From contig CAJQQE010000026.1 of assembly GCA_905480395.1 (NCBI GenBank), positions 1 to 51,701 on the forward strand: 51,701 bases of DNA, in the 5' to 3' direction. The notes under the pieces were generated by a model. That model did not search any database. It worked only from the letters and a program-made list of their open reading frames with translations, and was not told the DNA's origin. How positions within the stretch are numbered: position 1 is the first letter of the stretch; every line of letters begins with the position of its first letter. The stretch is from an uncultured Phycisphaerales bacterium. GTDB lineage: Bacteria; Planctomycetota; Phycisphaerae; Phycisphaerales; SM1A02. Shown in pieces: positions 1 through 7,465 of the stretch. A program made the position numbers and the translations under genes.

Positions 1-2
1 GC

Positions 3-1451
3 GTGCCGCATCCTCTCGTCGGCGGCGGCAGCGGGCCTCATCTGCGATTCGAGTCTTCGGGTGCCTGGGAAGGCTTTGCAGAATTCATTTACCACGCCGA
101 TGATGGCGAGCGTCCACCCGAAGGAGGTCCTTCGGCGCCGGCGACGGTCACGATCACCGTCGCTTCCGGACCACAGATCGTCCATCAATTCGACTTTGAC
201 GTCGATCCCGGATGGGAAGTGGAAGGACAGTGGGCATTTGGCCCGCCGACCGGAGGTGGGGGTGCCACGGGTAATCCTGATCCATCCAGCGGTGCCACCG
301 GAGACTTCGTCTATGGCTACAACCTCAACGGTGATTATCCCAACAACATGCCGACTCAGTATCTCACCAGTTCATCGATGGACTGTTCCGGGGTCACTGG
401 GACGACGCTGCAGTTCGAGCGTTGGCTTGGGGTCGAGAGTGCCCAATACGATCAGGCTGCGATTCAGGTTTCGGCTGGGGGAAGCGCGTTCTCGACGATC
501 TGGGAGCACAACGGGGGATCACTTCCGGGCGGTAACTGGGAGGGCGTCGAATATGACATCTCAAGCTTGGCCGACGGCGAGGAAGACGTTCGCATTCGTT
601 GGGTGATGGGTACGACGGACGGATCCGTCGTTTACTGCGGATGGAACATCGATGATGTCAGGATCATCGGTGTGGTTCCGAACAATGACGTCCCTGGAGA
701 TCTCAACGGAGATGGCATTGTTGATGGCGCCGATATGGGTCTCCTTCTCTCGGCATGGGGGACGTGCCGTGGGTGTTCAGCAGACTTGAATGGCGATGGC
801 ATGGTTGATGGTGCCGACATGGGCCTGCTCCTTGCCTACTGGACTTCAGGATTTGCCCGCGAGGGTATGTCGGGTGATCGAGAGTCTGATGAGTTCGAGA
901 GATCAGACGCCGTCGGCATCGATGGAAACATGGCCAATTCGACCATGATTAACGACCGCCTTTTGGTCGTCGCTGAGCACGATGGATTGATCGTGGCGGA
1001 ATCCGGATTCACGCAGACCGCGGACGGCGTGCTGGTGATTGAAATAGATGGACAGGATCCGATCGTCGATTCTGATCTGGTCCTGGTGAACGGCGAGGCT
1101 CGTTTACATGGCGTACTCCAACTTCGGATCGCCGACGAGCGAAAACTTCCGGCCGGGATCTTCGTGGTGATGCTCGCAGCGTCAATTGATGGCGACTTTG
1201 CCATGATCGACTGGAATGGCGTCGCACGTGACGACGTCACAGTATGCCGAAGTGGACGGGCGATCATCGTCCAGGTCGGCTCAGACTCTAGCGCGGCGAA
1301 CTCCGAATCGTCGGTGGTCATGCCAGCTGAGGCGATTGACTTGATCGAGGCGCTCGGTACCACCGACGCAGCTCACGATCTTGACGGAGATGGTCTGGTC
1401 ACGGTGCGTGATCTCAGCCTGCTCCTTCGATCTGACACCACCTGTCAGTGA
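3..1451 (+). CDS. Secreted dockerin-like protein, 5' end outside window
   Basis: This is the 3' part of a secreted protein; the reading frame is open from the window edge, so the GTG at base 3 is probably not the true start. Residues about 60-225 look like a beta-sandwich of the MAM/immune-inhibitor-A type, with the typical aromatic and DDVRI ending. Two dockerin-like calcium loops follow (about 233-253 and 262-282), each D-x-N-x-D-G followed by LLL and an aromatic tryptophan. Residues about 300-430 resemble the beta-strand segments (GxFTQTxxGxLxIEI, LxGxLxL) seen in planctomycete and autotransporter surface proteins. A third, degenerate loop (DLDGDGLVTVRDL) lies near the C-terminus. No catalytic motif is visible. 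A strong terminator follows the stop codon. The role is unknown; surface or extracellular location is inferred from the domains. Confidence 0.8.
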   Translation: MPHPLVGGGSGPHLRFESSGAWEGFAEFIYHADDGERPPEGGPSAPATVTITVASGPQIVHQFDFDVDPGWEVEGQWAFGPPTGGGGATGNPDPSSGATGDFVYGYNLNGDYPNNMPTQYLTSSSMDCSGVTGTTLQFERWLGVESAQYDQAAIQVSAGGSAFSTIWEHNGGSLPGGNWEGVEYDISSLADGEEDVRIRWVMGTTDGSVVYCGWNIDDVRIIGVVPNNDVPGDLNGDGIVDGADMGLLLSAWGTCRGCSADLNGDGMVDGADMGLLLAYWTSGFAREGMSGDRESDEFERSDAVGIDGNMANSTMINDRLLVVAEHDGLIVAESGFTQTADGVLVIEIDGQDPIVDSDLVLVNGEARLHGVLQLRIADERKLPAGIFVVMLAASIDGDFAMIDWNGVARDDVTVCRSGRAIIVQVGSDSSAANSESSVVMPAEAIDLIEALGTTDAAHDLDGDGLVTVRDLSLLLRSDTTCQ

Positions 1452-1477
1452 GGGCCGATTTTAAGTTCGGCCAGACT

Positions 1478-1519
1478 CGACGCCTCGACGGATCTCATCC
1501 GTCGGGGCGTCGTTTTCTT
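1478..1519 (+). terminator. Rho-independent terminator
   Basis: A 16-bp stem (1478-1493 with 1497-1512, one G-T wobble) has a 3-base loop and is followed by TTTTCTT. It lies just downstream of the stop at 1451. It also argues that the long N-terminal extension of the next reading frame, which runs through it, is not translated. Confidence 0.9.
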
Positions 1520-1565
1520 GGGGTCATGCAACGGAGGTATGGAACATCGACCGCCTCTTTCGTCC

Positions 1566-1618
1566 GAACGTACGTTCCGATAAATCCAAAGTTTGTTGAA
1601 GTGTCCAAACGTTTGGAC
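1566..1618. promoter_or_regulatory. Two perfect palindromes upstream of the M43 protease
   Basis: A 12-bp perfect palindrome (gaacgtacgttc, 1566-1577) and a 16-bp perfect palindrome (gtccaaacgtttggac, 1603-1618) lie between the upstream terminator and the protease start at 1688. Their centres are about 39 bp apart. Both have the form of operator sites for dimeric regulators. Function is inferred from position and symmetry only. Confidence 0.4.
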
Positions 1619-1687
1619 TTCCCCGGCGAAGAGCGCAATACTCTGAAGTCGCCACTCTCCCCGCACTATTTTCAGGAGTCTTCAAAG

Positions 1688-3238
1688 ATGCGAATTCGGA
1701 TGCCGCAGGTCATTCTTGCCTCAACGGCTTTGTGCGCGACGCTGAGCCTGATGGCATTTGACGCTCCAGCTCGCCAAGATCGGGGTACGAAATCGGTCGT
1801 TCGGGGCATCGATTCCCTTCGTCCATGGCAACATGCCAATGGGCAGATTGAACATCGAGGCGAGTTCTTCAAGTCTTGGGAAGCATGGCGGTTGGCACAA
1901 GGATCCGATTTTGATTATCGATGTGGGACACCCTCGGTGCCGATCGCGGATCCGGGTGGGGTCGCAGGATTTGCTGGTTCAGATTGTGATCTCGAACAGA
2001 CGGTTCCCGCAGAGCAATACGATCCGAGCAATGGAGATCTCGTGATCCCGGTCGTGGTCCACGTCATTCAGAACGACGATGCCACACTTGGATGGATTGA
2101 TCGAGCCACCATTGAGAATCAGATTCGAATTCTCAACGACGACTTTTCCGGCGTGGGGATATCCAGCACCGACGATACCGCATCCTCCGGAATTCGATTT
2201 GCGCTGGCCGGGATTGACCCGGACGGCGGTTCGACGATCGGAATCACCTGGTCACAGAACTCAACTTGGTTCAACGATCAAGGGGAGTACTGGAATACGC
2301 TCGCGTGGGATCCGACGCGGTATCTGAATATCTATACCAATACTGCCAGCGGAAATTTCGGCTACGTGAATCAGTTTCCCGCCGCGGGCTTCGCGGGCGA
2401 AGCTCCGGATCGCGTGGTGGTCGACTGGCGTACGTTCGGTGAAGGGGGGGGCTACGGACCGCCACAGGATCTTGGTCGGATTCTCACTCATGAGACTGGC
2501 CATTACCTCGGGCTCTTTCATACGTTTCAAGATGGGTGCGATGGCGCGGATTGCTCGATGTCGGGCGATCGAATCTGTGACACATCGTCGCAGGCCTCAC
2601 CGAACTTCGAGTGTTCGAGCGCCGATTCTTGTGGAACCGTCGACCCCGTTTCGAATTTTATGAATTACTCATGGCAGGTTTGCATGAGCGAGTTTACGCC
2701 AGAGCAGGTCCGTCGCATGCGATGCACGATTCAGACCTATCGCCCTGAATTGGCGAGAATGACGGCGTCGTGCGCCTACACCTGTGAGTGCGACTTGAAT
2801 CGCGACGGAAAAGTCGATGGCAGCGATATCGGCTTGATGCTTGGGAAGATGGGGCCGACGAAAGGCGACTTGATCGCCTGTGGCGACTTCAATCTCGATG
2901 GGATGATCGACGGCAACGACTTCGGGAAAATCTTGGTTTCCTGGGGGAATTGTATGCCCGAACCCTGCGATGGAATTGATAACTGCAACGACGACGATGA
3001 TTGCACGATCGACTATTGCGCGGCCGGAGAGTGCGTGAGCCTCGCCATCCCCTTCTGTGGAATTTGTGGTGATCCAGCGGCGGGATCTTGCTACGAATCG
3101 AATGGTTCTGTTGGTTGCAGCGAGATGGACTGCTGCGAGGCGATCTGCAATCTGGACCCGTACTGCTGCCAGATCACCTGGGACAATTCCTGCAAGAACA
3201 AAGCGCTCTCGGGGAACTTCCCTGAGTGTGATGGCTGA
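1688..3238 (+). CDS. Secreted M43-family (pappalysin-like) zinc metalloprotease with dockerin-like repeats
   Basis: This is a 516-residue secreted peptidase. The ATG at 1688 is chosen because AGGAG lies 11 bp upstream and a signal peptide follows at once (MRIRMPQVILAST, ending near AFDAPA). The frame is open further upstream but crosses a terminator. The extended zinc motif HETGHYLGLFH is at residues 268-278, and the Met-turn methionine is about residue 325 (NFMNYSW). Both are diagnostic of M43 cytophagalysin/pappalysin metzincins. The catalytic domain is followed by two dockerin-like loops (about 368-422). A cysteine-rich tail (about 423-516) contains the CCEAIC...CCQITWDNSC pattern that recurs in planctomycete extracellular proteins. 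The likely role is extracellular protein degradation. The substrate cannot be told from sequence. Confidence 0.93.
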   Translation: MRIRMPQVILASTALCATLSLMAFDAPARQDRGTKSVVRGIDSLRPWQHANGQIEHRGEFFKSWEAWRLAQGSDFDYRCGTPSVPIADPGGVAGFAGSDCDLEQTVPAEQYDPSNGDLVIPVVVHVIQNDDATLGWIDRATIENQIRILNDDFSGVGISSTDDTASSGIRFALAGIDPDGGSTIGITWSQNSTWFNDQGEYWNTLAWDPTRYLNIYTNTASGNFGYVNQFPAAGFAGEAPDRVVVDWRTFGEGGGYGPPQDLGRILTHETGHYLGLFHTFQDGCDGADCSMSGDRICDTSSQASPNFECSSADSCGTVDPVSNFMNYSWQVCMSEFTPEQVRRMRCTIQTYRPELARMTASCAYTCECDLNRDGKVDGSDIGLMLGKMGPTKGDLIACGDFNLDGMIDGNDFGKILVSWGNCMPEPCDGIDNCNDDDDCTIDYCAAGECVSLAIPFCGICGDPAAGSCYESNGSVGCSEMDCCEAICNLDPYCCQITWDNSCKNKALSGNFPECDG

Positions 3239-3510
3239 TTCTGCTTAGACATGACCGCGACGGAAACTGTGGGTGGGCCATTCCCAGGGCTGGGATCGCA
3301 TGCAACTTCTCACAGATGGTCTGAAAGCCCGTTGTCGATTGTGGCACGCGTCCAGACCGCTCGATCATCGCGACTTCACCGGGCGCTCAATATTGAGAGT
3401 GCCTGATGGATGGTGGCCAAAAAGGTGGCTTTCAATTGATTCACCTTGGATTGCTGTAGATAATGAATCACCGGTCGATGGTAGCGATGAGCGCCGACCG
3501 CACCGAGCTC

Positions 3511-3545
3511 GATCCGATCCAATCCAATCCAGTCCAGTCCAGTCC
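3511..3545 (+). repeat. Seven tandem pentamers (RRTCC) in the subtilase leader
   Basis: Seven consecutive 5-bp units occur in the order GATCC x2, AATCC x2, AGTCC x3. They end 27 bp before the subtilase start at 3573 and 12 bp before its GAGGAAG ribosome-binding site. This is the only repeat I see in the 334-bp gap at 3239-3572. The rest of that gap shows no gene, and I did not find a convincing terminator in it. Confidence 0.85.
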
Positions 3546-3572
3546 GACTTGATCATTGAGGAAGAAAGAAAA

Positions 3573-6494
3573 ATGTTCTCGCAACGCATCCTGTCCCAAC
3601 TGCTTGTCCCTTTGTTTTCGCTGACCATCCTCGCCCTCCTCGCTCCGGCTTGGTCCGACGGTCCACCTGCATCTTCGAAGGACCGGGCCCGGACGATCTC
3701 CGTTGCCGCGGAGACGCCGGACCCCGTCGATTCGATCCCGGTGCAGCCCGGCCAGGTGATCGACGAAGCGTCCGGCCAGCCGACCTGGATCGTGATGCTC
3801 AATGAACGACCCGCGGGGAAGGGGATCGCACCGCTGTCCATCGACGCTTCGGTCGACGTGGTCCTGGCCACTGCGAATATCCCGCCGGATCGGCTCTCGC
3901 ATCGCTACCGTCATGCGATCGTCGGATTCGCCGGCGCTTTCTCGCCGGCGGAAGCCGGCCAACTCGCCGGTGATCCACGAGTCGTCGCCGTCGACCCAGA
4001 CCTCGGTGGCCGTCTCGACCGGGCCGCGAACGGGGACGACGATCGATTCGATCCACCCTGGGAACACCGCCGCATCTCGTCACCCGACGGCGACGCCCCC
4101 GCCCTCGATCGGTGCGGCGCGACGGGCGCGGGCGTGACCGTCGTGGTGATCGACTCCGGCGTGAACAAAGACCACTCGGAGTTCGGCGACCGCGTCCGCT
4201 GGTCGGTCAACTTCACGGGTGACGGCGCGCCGGACGGCGACGATAAGGATGGCCACGGCACCGGCGTCGCGAGCATCGCGGCGGGCTCGACCATCGGCAT
4301 CGCGCCCGAGGCCTCGATCGCGGCCCTGCGAGTCGAGCAGTTGGATGGCGTGATCACCAATGCGGCCGTGATCGCGGCCCTCGACTGGACCGTGGGGCAA
4401 GCGGACGAACTGTTCCCCGCGGTCGCCAACCTCTCACTCAGCGGGGCCGCCATCGGCATCATCCCCTCGGCCTACGAAGCCGCGCTTGCCGCCGTGGAGC
4501 AGGTTGGGATCCCGATCTTCGTCGCCGCCGGAAACGAGGTGAACCCCGCGTCTTGGAAGATACCAGCGGCGTCCTTCTTCGCCTCCACCATCGGCGCCAC
4601 TGACGCGGCCGATCACCCCACCGCATTCTCGAACTTCGGACCGTTCGTCGACCTCTGGGCACCGGGGGACGCCATCCTGATCGCAGACCGACTCGTACCA
4701 GACGGTGGCTTCAAGCTCGAAAGCGGAACCTCACAGGCGACACCAATGGTCGCCGGCGTGGCGGCCCTGCACCTCGAGCTCCATCCGCCTTCTTCGGCGG
4801 AACTGCAAGATTCCGCCTGGCGAATCGCCCATCGAACCCGACTGGCCATCGTCGCCTCGGCGGCGGAGGGTCGACTCTCGATGCGGGAGCCCGGGGTCTG
4901 GACTCGGCCCGGGCAAGCGATCCTCGGCGGTGGTCCCGACCTGCTTCTTCAGTCGTGCACCAGGACCATCGGCATCGAGCCGCCGCCGGTCACCTGGCGT
5001 GAAGGCTCCGCGAGCGTGCGTCTGGGGGACGGCATCACCCCCATTCCCCTCGACTTCGAGCACGCCCAGTTCGTGAATCACCCCGACGGCCCTGTCGAGC
5101 TGACCCTGAACCTGCTCGGCCTCCCGAGTGTCCTCGTACCCGCTGGCGAGCTTCCACTGGTCGTTGCCGGCTCGACCGTACGAATCGTGGATGCCGCCGA
5201 CGAACGCGTGCTGTTCGACAGTGACGCCTGGATCCAGGCGGCACCGGTCGTCAAGACCACCGACCGCGTGGTCCGTTCCTCGACCTCCGCCGGCGTGCGG
5301 ATCGACTGGACACCCTCCCTGACGACCTGGCCTGGAATGCCTGACGGTGTGGGTTACGCCATGACTGCGACGCTCGTGAGTTCCTGCACCGGCGATCTGA
5401 ATGGAGACGGGACGGTGGATGGCCAGGATCTTCCAATACTCCTGGCCGCTTGGGGTCCGTGTCCCATCGTCGGTCCCTGCGTGGCCGACTTCGACCGCGA
5501 CGGCGTGGTCGACGGCCGGGATCTTCCACTGCTCCTGGCCGCTTGGGGAGAATGCGACCCCGAACCCGCACCGGGTTTCGTCTTCGACTGCAACGGTCGC
5601 GAGGTCCTCGCGAACTATCGGAGCGACCGCTACCTCGACGCGGGTGATCCGCTCGGCCGGCTCGTGCGAGTCGGTCGTTTTGGTGCGTTGTCCGCCCACG
5701 GGGTGAACTTCGACTGCGAAGCCCTGGGATGGGACAGCACGAGTGATCGCTTCGTCATCTCACCCTCCGACCCGCGAACGGGTGCGTGCGTCCTCGTGAA
5801 CAACGACTGTTTCCAATCGTCGCCCTTCGACTGCACCAAAGGAGGGTTCTACGGCGCCGACGAGCCATGTGATCCCGACACCCTCCCGATCTCCATACTC
5901 CCCTCGGTGCCGAACGGGTGGCTCGCCACGGGCTACCCATGGACCGGCACCACGCGAGGAGGCAGGTTGGTGCGCATCCGACAGCCCGTGCCACCGGGAA
6001 TCTTCTCGATCTCCGACGCATTCATCATGACCCTGCCCACCGGGGTGAAGGGCAGCGTCGGCTTTCGTCTCAACCTCGGGGCCCCGGAGGTCGGCGGAAA
6101 CACCGGCATCGTTCGGCCACCCACCCCGTTTCGCGTGACGATCGAGTTCACCGACGGAGGTCCCAGCATGATGCTCGACTGGTTGCCTGCGACTATTCCG
6201 GTGTTCTCCCAGGCGTCCCCCCCGTCCAATGATCCGTACATCGCGTATCAGTTCGGCGTGATCCTGCCGACGCAGGACCGGGAGATCGCCTCGATCGAGT
6301 TTTCCGCGGTGCCGACGGGGGATGCCCCATCAAGCAGCGTCGTGAACATCAACTGCCTCGGCGCCGTCGTCGACGAGGACGATCCCGATGCGGTTCCGGC
6401 AGAGATCTCCCAAGACGGCGGCCGAACGTGGGCGGTGTGGCGCGATCAGGCCACCGGGGAGCCGCTCCAACGAGGAATGCTGATCGGCCCCTGA
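3573..6494 (+). CDS. Secreted subtilisin-family (S8) serine protease with dockerin-like repeats
   Basis: This 973-residue exported protease starts at ATG 3573, with GAGGAAG about 8 bp upstream. A signal peptide follows (SQLLVPLFSLTILALLAPAW). Residues about 70-150 look like an I9-type propeptide. The catalytic triad is visible as D194 (VVIDSGV), H228 (DGHGTGVAS) and S387 (SGTSQATPMVAG), and N321 (AAGNE) is the oxyanion residue. Two dockerin-like loops sit internally at about 608-660, unusually not at the end. About 310 residues follow with paired cysteines and no domain I recognise, perhaps a beta-sandwich. It is probably an extracellular protein-degrading enzyme. Third codon positions look richer in C and G than in the two upstream genes, so a different history is possible but not shown. 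Confidence 0.93.
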   Translation: MFSQRILSQLLVPLFSLTILALLAPAWSDGPPASSKDRARTISVAAETPDPVDSIPVQPGQVIDEASGQPTWIVMLNERPAGKGIAPLSIDASVDVVLATANIPPDRLSHRYRHAIVGFAGAFSPAEAGQLAGDPRVVAVDPDLGGRLDRAANGDDDRFDPPWEHRRISSPDGDAPALDRCGATGAGVTVVVIDSGVNKDHSEFGDRVRWSVNFTGDGAPDGDDKDGHGTGVASIAAGSTIGIAPEASIAALRVEQLDGVITNAAVIAALDWTVGQADELFPAVANLSLSGAAIGIIPSAYEAALAAVEQVGIPIFVAAGNEVNPASWKIPAASFFASTIGATDAADHPTAFSNFGPFVDLWAPGDAILIADRLVPDGGFKLESGTSQATPMVAGVAALHLELHPPSSAELQDSAWRIAHRTRLAIVASAAEGRLSMREPGVWTRPGQAILGGGPDLLLQSCTRTIGIEPPPVTWREGSASVRLGDGITPIPLDFEHAQFVNHPDGPVELTLNLLGLPSVLVPAGELPLVVAGSTVRIVDAADERVLFDSDAWIQAAPVVKTTDRVVRSSTSAGVRIDWTPSLTTWPGMPDGVGYAMTATLVSSCTGDLNGDGTVDGQDLPILLAAWGPCPIVGPCVADFDRDGVVDGRDLPLLLAAWGECDPEPAPGFVFDCNGREVLANYRSDRYLDAGDPLGRLVRVGRFGALSAHGVNFDCEALGWDSTSDRFVISPSDPRTGACVLVNNDCFQSSPFDCTKGGFYGADEPCDPDTLPISILPSVPNGWLATGYPWTGTTRGGRLVRIRQPVPPGIFSISDAFIMTLPTGVKGSVGFRLNLGAPEVGGNTGIVRPPTPFRVTIEFTDGGPSMMLDWLPATIPVFSQASPPSNDPYIAYQFGVILPTQDREIASIEFSAVPTGDAPSSSVVNINCLGAVVDEDDPDAVPAEISQDGGRTWAVWRDQATGEPLQRGMLIGP

Positions 6495-6500
6495 GCGGGT

Positions 6501-6815
6501 TCAACCCAGCGGCACGCGATAGACCACCTCGAGCCCGAATCCGTGCAGGGTCGGCCAGGGTCGGGGGTGGTTGGTGAGCAGCCGGAGCTTCGAGAGGCCG
6601 AGGTCCCGGAGGATCTGGCTGCCGATCCCGAGCTCGCGCTGATCCATGAGAATCACCTTCGAACCGATACCGTCGGGTCGCGCGAGGTCGCGGGCGTTGA
6701 CGTCCTCTTCGCGGCGAGCGACCTCGTGCAAGGCGCCGGAGATCTCGGCGTTTCCAGACTCGGGTCGCATGGAGACGAGGCCGCCCCGTCCCGCGTCGCG
6801 AATCGCGCGTCGGGT
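6501..6815 (-). pseudogene. Remnant of a RibBA / GTP cyclohydrolase II-like C-terminus
   Basis: Read leftwards, the frame encodes IRDAGRGGLVSMRPES, then RELGIGSQILRDLG, RLLTNHPRPWPTLHGFGLEVV and RVPL before a stop. This matches the end of bifunctional riboflavin enzymes (DYGIGAQILRDLG, RLLTNNPxK, GYGLEVVERVPL). Only about 100 residues are left. The dihydroxybutanone phosphate synthase domain and the zinc cysteines of the cyclohydrolase domain are absent, and the DNA beyond about 6815 runs into the blaI promoter. An open frame with an ATG at 6890 exists but its first 25 residues look like random coding. I read it as a decayed 3' fragment of a ribBA-like gene. A short expressed protein is possible but less likely. 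Confidence 0.65.
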
Positions 6816-6946
6816 TGGTGACCAGATCGACCCGGCTGGCCCGTTCGCCTTCCCAGCCACCCCGAAGATGCCACCAACGCAGACAGCCATCTTTAGCTGA
6901 TAACAAGCGTCTTAATCGCGATGAATCGGCATTTCTGCCCATTATG

Positions 6947-7024
6947 ACGAAATCTTTCGTTCATCGGCAATCGGCGACGAACTTATTCGTAATCTACGGG
7001 CATCGCACACTTGGTCACCAAGTG
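6947..7024. promoter_or_regulatory. Probable BlaI operator region
   Basis: A perfect inverted repeat, cacttggt-c-accaagtg (7008-7024), lies 33 bp before the blaI start. A second, weaker one, acgaaa-tc-tttcgt, is at 6947-6960. BlaI/MecI repressors usually bind dyads in their own promoters, so the first is a good operator candidate. Binding is inferred. Confidence 0.5.
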
Positions 7025-7057
7025 GATGAACCAGATATCCGCCGGAACACACCGACC

Positions 7058-7465
7058 ATGGCCCGACCGAAATCGAATCCCGACCCTCGCCGCCGGCGAC
7101 CGACCGACGCTGAATGCAACATCCTCTCGATCATCTGGGACCGAGGCACCGCCACGGTCCGCGAGGTCTACGAGGAACTCTCGCAGCGGCAGGAAGTCGG
7201 CTACACCACCGTTCTCAAGTTCATGCAGATCATGACCGAGAAGGGGCTCCTCGAACGCGACACTTCGGTGCGTCCGCAGGTCTTCAAGCCGGCCCGCGAA
7301 AAGTCGGAGGTCCAGCGCGACATGGTCGGCGATCTGCTCGACCGGGCTTTCGGTGGCTCGACCGAGAGTCTCGTGCTCGGCGCGCTCTCCAGCCGACCTT
7401 CGACCCCCGAGGAGATCGCCAAGATCCGGCAGTTCCTTGACAAGATGGAAGGAGACTCGGCATGA
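7058..7465 (+). CDS. blaI: BlaI/MecI/CopY-family transcriptional repressor
   Basis: This 135-residue protein starts at ATG 7058 (MARPKSNPDPRRRRPT). The winged helix spans about residues 14-80. It shows the family pattern of an early helix (ECNILSIIWDRG), a recognition segment (VGYTTVLKFMQIMTEKG) and the basic wing. The C-terminal dimerisation helices end in QFLDKMEG. Members of this family are dimeric repressors cleaved or released when a partner membrane protease is triggered. The next gene is that partner and overlaps by 4 bp (ATGA at 7462), so the two are one operon. The frame is open upstream to 6815, but that extension crosses the likely promoter and operator and is not protein-like. No beta-lactamase gene is nearby, so the regulated target is unknown. 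Confidence 0.92.
   Translation: MARPKSNPDPRRRRPTDAECNILSIIWDRGTATVREVYEELSQRQEVGYTTVLKFMQIMTEKGLLERDTSVRPQVFKPAREKSEVQRDMVGDLLDRAFGGSTESLVLGALSSRPSTPEEIAKIRQFLDKMEGDSA

Noticed and set aside
1448-1687. N-terminal extension of the M43 protease
   Set aside because: It crosses a strong terminator and the twin palindromes, while ATG 1688 gives a ribosome-binding site and a signal peptide.
4731-5699. 322-residue frame on the minus strand inside the subtilase gene
   Set aside because: It is a shadow of a well-supported protease; the composition (rich in Arg, Gly, His) fits antisense of GC-rich coding DNA.
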